In this document: piece by piece, positions 59,304 through 64,000 of the stretch | Numbering within the stretch: the stretch's first letter is position 1 | How the letters are laid out: every line of letters starts with the position of its first letter | Assembly (NCBI GenBank): GCA_037957365.1 | Contig: JARHVA010000348.1 | Location: forward strand, 4,252,501 to 4,316,500 | DNA length: 64,000 nt | DNA from: Torreya grandis | Lineage: Eukaryota > Streptophyta > Pinopsida > Cupressales > Taxaceae | Reading direction: 5' to 3' | Made by a program: the position numbers and the translations under genes | Notes under the pieces: model-generated | What the model was told of the DNA's origin: nothing | The model's database searches: none | What the model saw: the letters and a program-made list of their open reading frames with translations, nothing else

Positions 59304-59322
59304 GGTCCCACCGGGCGTGCCA
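59304..59322 (-). other. Primer-binding site of the gag-only element
   Basis: Minus strand TGGCACGCCCGGTGGGACC, three bases inside the 5' LTR end. Related to the PBS of the left element (5,888-5,906). The tRNA was not assigned. Confidence 0.85.
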
Positions 59323-59325
59323 GAA

Positions 59326-60765
59326 TGTTTCTATCGCTAATTCGCTTTCTACATTCAAAAGATGAATAAAGAAACTAAAGAAATGGACAAAGCTAGAAGT
59401 ACCTGGATATAGACTGCGCACCGTAATCCAGACGTTTGTGGGTACCCCTCTTTAGCTGTGGAGGAATGACACCTGCAAAGAAGAAAACTTGGACAAAAAG
59501 GCGTTAGATGGATAGGCGGTGGGTTGCCAAGCAAAAGCTTGTTCCCAGAAGTATGAGAACTTCCTTAAGGGAGGTCAACCCACTATTTTAATAAAAGATA
59601 AATGACTGATAAATGACAGAATGCTAAAATAGACTGAAATGATAGCAAACTGAAAGAGAAAAGAAAGCAAAGGCCTACCTGGAAGAAGCTGTCAGCCTGG
59701 TTGCAGTCGCCGGCGTCGGTGGTCTCACCGGCGTCAGTTGTCGGGTCTGCCGACGTCAGTTACTCTGCCGACGTCGGTGGGGGTAATGACTGGCGTCGGT
59801 TGGGGCAATGGCCTCTAGACGGGTCTGGTCAGGGTCCTGGTCAGGGCTTGGTCTGTGGATGGTCCGGGCTTGGTCTGTGGACGGGTCTGGTTTCAGTTGA
59901 AGGTCTGTGCAGAGGTCTAGGATAATGGACAAAATGTCGAAAAGGGACAGAGAGATAAAGGAGGCCAATCAGGGAGATAGGAATCCGGGTCTGTCTGGTT
60001 TGGTTAACAGTCTAGGTTGGGGAAAAGAAGTGCTGAGTCTAGTTTAAAAGCAGATGACTAGAAAGCATAATGAAAACACAGAGTACTTACTTGTGCCCTG
60101 CTGAAGAAAATGGTGTAGGTTGGTGTCCTGTCGCTGGTGATGCCGGATGTGAAGGCCTGTTGCTGATGGAGAATCCCTGTTGTTCACCTACAGAAGCTTG
60201 CTGTGTACCTGAGGGAGAGAGTCAGATTGATTGGCAGAGAGATCAAGTGAAAGGACGGATACAAGGGTCTGATGCAAAGATTCAAGAGTCGGGATGCCCA
60301 GAGAGAAACGCAGAGAGTGAAGAGAAGCCAAGAGAGAGGAGATAACGGCGAAGAAGCCGTTATGAAAGGTGCCGACGCCGGCAATATCGCCGACGTCAGT
60401 CGACGGATCGCCGACGTCGGCGGCTAAAAGGCCGGAGAAAGGCTAAAAATAGCCTTTCGTCCGTTTCCCAACCGCCGGGTCAAATGAATGCGAGGATGAA
60501 ACGGTCGATGGGGGTTAAATGAGCGAGAGGAGAGGTTGGAATGGTAGTCTTAGGCATTAAATGGCCATGTGGGGAATGAAGGGGATCCAAGGAGGGTATC
60601 CTAGGGTGGCGAGGTGGAAAGGAGAGGGAAAAATGGACTTATTTAATTTAAAATAGATGATTATTTTCAATTAATAAGACCTAGGTAGGTTAGGGATAGT
60701 CGAAGTGGCAAGGGACCAAGGGGAGAGAGGAAGACCAAGAGTTAGACACTTTTTAGGTGTCTACA
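59326..60765 (-). repeat. 5' LTR of the gag-only element
   Basis: 1,440 bp, pairing with 51,486-52,907. It has an extra GACGTCAGTTACTCTGCC-type 18-bp unit within 59,751-59,775. Right flank is the TSD ATCCT (60,766-60,770). Confidence 0.95.
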
Positions 60766-60770
60766 ATCCT
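60766..60770. other. Target-site duplication (right) of the gag-only element
   Basis: ATCCT, the partner of 51,481-51,485. Confidence 0.95.
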
Positions 60771-61100
60771 AAGAAGCCATCCATGAGGGACAACATCTTG
60801 TATCCTATTATTAAGTCGAATATCATGTCTATGTTTGGCAAAGGGAAGTCATCCTTAGGGCATGCTTTGTTAATATTTATAAAGTAAATACACAAGTGAA
60901 TTCCCTTAATTTTTTTGCTTATTGGAACAATGTTTGAGATCCATTCTGAATAATAAGTGGTTGAATGAAACATGCTCCAATAGTTTTTCTAGTTCTTTTT
61001 TAAACAAGATAACAATGCATAGTTGCATTTTATTAAGCTTCTATTTGATTGGTTTGGCATCTAGATACACAATAAGTTGACGTACCACTAAAGATAGATC
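60771..61100 (-). pseudogene. Reverse transcriptase of the Tat-type element, first part
   Basis: Minus-strand reading from about 60,970: EWISNIVPISKK, then YFININKACPKDDFPLPNID and LSLMDGFLG. These are the finger and first catalytic Asp (the D of MDG) of a gypsy RT. The reading runs straight into the target-site duplication and resumes at 51,485. Confidence 0.88.
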
Positions 61101-62560
61101 TAAACATGACATGTTTGCATAGGACTAGGTGAATATGTTGATGAAGTCTTTCAAGATAAAAATAATGAATTTGTATTCTTTGATAGTGAGGGATGCACCT
61201 GACTAAATCATTTTTGGGTTATCATAGGTGTCAATGTTTACTTATGTGGTATCTTACATAAGGAGTGTAGAACCATTTTTAAGAATAGTTGGCAAGGTAA
61301 GAAATTGATCTTCTTCAACTACTTGCAAGCCATAGGGTTCACCCATGTAAGAAGAATTAGAATTAGCCATGTATGGTAGTGGCCAATTAACAAACTATTA
61401 TGAAAATTCATGCACTAATTGTGCAAAGGTTCTATGTTCTTCTTCACTAATGTCAGAGCCAACTGTAATGCTTGAACTTGGAGGACACTAAGCTTCTTAA
61501 GGAGGCAAGTGAATGTCCCCATCCAAGGTTGCTTGAAATATGTTTTCACCCTTGGTATCATCTTTCTCTTTACTTTTCCTCTGATTCAAAGGTGCCTCAA
61601 AGAGGTTTCCACTAGAGGATCTTGATGTTTTAATTTTTTTTATGACCAAGAAAGTTTACCTACTCTAAAAATTAGGTAGCAAGGTCTAGTGTGAAATTAA
61701 AGCCTTATTTACGATCACCACATAGCAACCCAACTCTAGGACATATGAATTCAGTAATGGACTCTTCATTCTAAAATTTATCCAATGGTATGATATAATC
61801 TTGTTGGTTCTAATCAATTAGGTTGAGATAATAGAGGGAAAGGAGATAATGGGTTATGATGGTAAGAATGGCATTGGTATTAAACAAATTTGTATTGAAC
61901 AACTCATCATATGTGTTATAATGGTACATTGTGTCACTGATAAGAGTCTCTTGATTATTCGATAAAGTAATATCACTCTTAATATCTATGGGGTCACCCT
62001 TAAGTGGTGTGAATCCAAGACCTTGATTTCCTATACGTGTTACTGTGGGGATGGGTTCAAGAATACCTTTTCCCCTAGACCTTTTCCTTTATAGTCTAGA
62101 TTTTCCATGATTTTATTAGGAATGGGTTATTTAGTGCTTTGAAATCAAGCAATAAAATTGTCACCATACAACTAAGATCCTTTAGAACTAGTAAGTCGAT
62201 CTTGGTTTGATGATGTATTTTTTACAAGTATAAGTAACTATTTTTATTGAGGATTAGTCTTCTTTTTCCATATCATGTTGGGCCTACCAAGGATAGTAGG
62301 ATTTAGGGGTTTTGGGAAATTTTCCAACATGAAAAGCATCTTGAATGCGATATTTGGTAATGCCAATTTCTTCAATGGTAAAGTTGGAGGAAATTGATAC
62401 AAGAGGTGGATTAGAAGAAGTAGATGCAAGGTAACTAGGGTCAATGTAATTATATTTTAGATATTTGGGAACTATTTCTTTATTCTTCTTGCCTATAAAT
62501 TTAGTGATAGGATAATAATTGTAGTACCCATTCTCGGCTTCTAGGTTCTTACAATATCGG
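61100..62560 (-). pseudogene. Protease-RT linker of the Tat-type element, decayed
   Basis: Position between protease and RT. A 66-codon frame at 62,244-62,444 (LPLKKLALPNIAFKMLF, FPKPLNPTILGRPN) has no domain I can name. The remainder is stop-rich. Confidence 0.5.
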
Positions 62561-62890
62561 TATGGTTGTAGATCACCAAGAATGGTGACCTCTAATCCTG
62601 AATGAGGAAATTTAATGCATTGGTGTCATGTGAAAGGGACTAATCATAATTTATGGATCCAAGGATGACCAACAAGTAGATTATAGGGTAGCTCTATGTT
62701 AATGACATGGCAAAGGGTGTCATGGGTGATAGGCCCAACAATGATAGGTAGACAAATGATACCTAAAGATTATCTTTCTTGATTATCATAGGCTTTAATT
62801 CTAATGGTAGTTAGTTGCACATCTGATGTTGTGTATCCCAAATGCTAAATCAACTTCAATGAAACTATATTTAACCTCAAACCATTATTT
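62560..62890 (-). pseudogene. Aspartic protease of the Tat-type element
   Basis: Minus-strand reading: NNGLRLNIV at about 62,865-62,890, where the family has D-S/G-G-A-x-LNI, so the catalytic Asp (codon at 62,887-62,889 or the next) is Asn. Then LGYTTSDVQLTTIRIKAYDN, LPIIVGPITHDTL and YNLLVGHPWIHKLW at about 62,640-62,690 (usual LLGRPWIH), followed by VPFT.HQCIKFPHSG. The assignment is firm; the enzyme is dead by residue change and by stops. Confidence 0.8.
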
Positions 62891-64000
62891 TATGATAACT
62901 TACTTGATTTTGTGGTGGGAAATGATGGCCTTGATATTCAACAGGTTATTTTGTAGGGGACCAAGGGATGACATATATCTTTGATCAAATGTAAGTTGTT
63001 TCCTTAGGTACAAATGACCCACAAGTGCTTAGAACCAGGTAGGATCAATGTCATTAGGTACTTTGGACTATTGGATAAAGTCATTCAATATTGTTCTATG
63101 AACTTTAGACATACATAAGAGAAGTAGGATATAAATATGTGTAGGTGTTTTTCTCAGTTGTTCACTAATATTATATGGCTTCTTAGTAGAAAGGAGAGAT
63201 GGTGTTCGATAGTGAAAAGTTTTGATTGGGATTGGTATTGGTATTGGAGGAAGCTAAAGGACCTTGGAGGGTAACTCTTGATTCTAGTTATGATTGGGTA
63301 ATTTCAAGTTGGATAAGAGTTATATGAATTAGAAGAATTAGGCAAAGTTATATGAATTAGAAGAATTAGGCAAAGTTATATGAATAACAATTTGTGATGG
63401 TTGAGGCATAGTTAAGTTGCTTTAACCCATGTTAGAATTACCTATATTTAAAGGTGGTGGTCCCAAAATATAAGGGTTAACACTTTGAGGAGTGTTAGAC
63501 AATGTACGAGGAATGACCTTGATAGTAGTGACATAGTTACTTGTAACACGCCCTATGACATTGCCATAATTGTATGATACACTTTGATAAATAAATTTGG
63601 TTGTTTTGGGTGTCATGATCCTGATTATAATTGGCTTAGTTCAGATGTTGGCCTTGTCCTTGATTTTGATTATGACCCTATCCTTGATTCTAATTATTTT
63701 TTTGTTGTTGATTATTGGGCTTAGGAATGGGTTTTTTATAAATACCCATATCTTGATTGGTATTGGGTGGTCTTTTCTCCAACTCAATTTACCCATTTTT
63801 AAGCAAATCTTGGATAATATGCCTTAATTGTATACATCTATAGATTGCATGGTTGACCACATGATGGTAATCGTAATACTCATTATTTGGATGATATGTT
63901 GGCTTGGGTTGACCCTTTAAGAAGGGTTTTGAAACAGGGCAAATAATCATATTAGTCATTATTATTATTTTGAATACCACCTCAATAGGGTCCTCGAGGT
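62890..64000 (-). pseudogene. Gag C-terminal part of the Tat-type element (runs off the window)
   Basis: At 63,789-63,980 the reading HPNNEYYDYHHVVNHAIYRC followed by IQLRHIIQDLLKNG is the finger segment of Tat-type Gag, the same class as the three fingers in the gag-only element. Its first Cys is replaced by Tyr (Y-x2-H-x4-H-x4-C). The frame at 63,422-63,616 (YNYGNVIGRVTSNYVTTIKV) belongs to the tail before protease. The capsid part lies beyond 64,000. Confidence 0.75.

Larger units (their letters stand above)
51486..60765 (-). mobile_element. Gag-only LTR retrotransposon (TR-GAG-like), nearly intact
   Basis: A 9,280-bp element with LTRs of 1,422 and 1,440 bp, ends TG...CA, perfect 5-bp TSD, PBS and PPT. 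Only gag is coding; no protease, RT, RNase H or integrase motif was found in its 6.4-kb interior. It is GC-richer than its surroundings. By eye its LTRs differ at about 30 positions plus one 18-bp indel, so it is by far the youngest insertion here. It must depend on enzymes of other elements. TR-GAG elements of this build have been described in other plants; I infer membership from structure. Confidence 0.9.
48640..64000 (-). mobile_element. Tat-type Ty3/gypsy element (two RNase H domains), split by a nested element
   Basis: Minus-strand order from the right edge: gag C-terminus, protease, RT (first part), [nested element 51,486-60,765], RT (second part), RNase H, a second archaeal-type RNase H, integrase. 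The second RNase H is the hallmark of the plant Tat/Ogre lineage. The 5' LTR and most of gag lie beyond 64,000. All genes carry stops or altered catalytic residues. Confidence 0.85.

Noticed and set aside
1..64000. Host protein-coding genes, tRNA, rRNA, CRISPR
   Set aside because: No convincing exon series, tRNA fold or rRNA segment was seen. Regular repeats present are microsatellites, minisatellites or LTRs; CRISPR is not expected in a plant nucleus.

Overview
This window looks like intergenic DNA of a large, repeat-packed plant nuclear genome. I see no host gene, tRNA or rRNA. Nearly everything recognisable is LTR retrotransposon, mostly Ty3/gypsy, in several age layers. The elements are old, AT-rich and full of stops and frameshifts. 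That style suggests a gymnosperm or another giant-genome plant, but the species cannot be fixed from this sequence.

Layout. (1) 1-~6,700, minus strand: a decayed Ty3/gypsy element in the order integrase, RNase H, RT, protease, gag, PBS, 5' LTR; its 3' end lies left of the window. (2) ~6,700-10,600: nothing recognisable. (3) ~10,600-33,817, plus strand: two diverged copies (A and B) of one Ty3/gypsy family in tandem. A (10,600-16,823) has lost its 5' end. It is followed by an LTR (16,824-20,106), the internal region of B (20,107-33,147) and a second LTR (33,148-33,817). The middle LTR is split by a 2.6-kb copia-like non-autonomous element (17,450-20,084) with TSD ATGTG. Copy B carries a long unassigned region after pol. 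(4) 33,818-~37,796, minus strand: gag and the start of protease of a chromovirus-like element, cut off where the LTR of B begins, with a candidate 5' LTR at 36,008-37,796. (5) ~37,800-44,500: AT-rich DNA with TG microsatellites and one possible LTR start. (6) ~44,560-46,600, plus strand: a broken ORF resembling a transposon-type plant mobile domain. (7) ~48,640-64,000, minus strand: a Ty3/gypsy element of the Tat type, with two RNase H domains, running off the right edge. (8) 51,486-60,765, minus strand: a young, GC-richer 9.28-kb element inserted in the RT gene of (7), with TSD ATCCT and LTRs of 1,422 and 1,440 bp.

Element (8) is the most interesting object. It has complete LTRs, PBS, PPT and TSD, and a nearly open gag of 987 codons with one internal stop, but no protease, RT, RNase H or integrase. 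It therefore fits a terminal-repeat, gag-only (TR-GAG) retrotransposon that must borrow enzymes in trans. Its Gag has three C-x2-H-x4-H-x4-C fingers, apparently made by duplication of a finger module. Its LTRs and leader carry repeated palindromes around GACGTC. The Gag of the Tat element it sits in has the same finger type, which points to Tat elements as the likely helper.

Relative ages by eye: LTRs of the A/B family and of the copia-like element are strongly diverged, whereas the two LTRs of the gag-only element differ at about 30 positions. All alignments were done by eye; domain limits in decayed elements are approximate.
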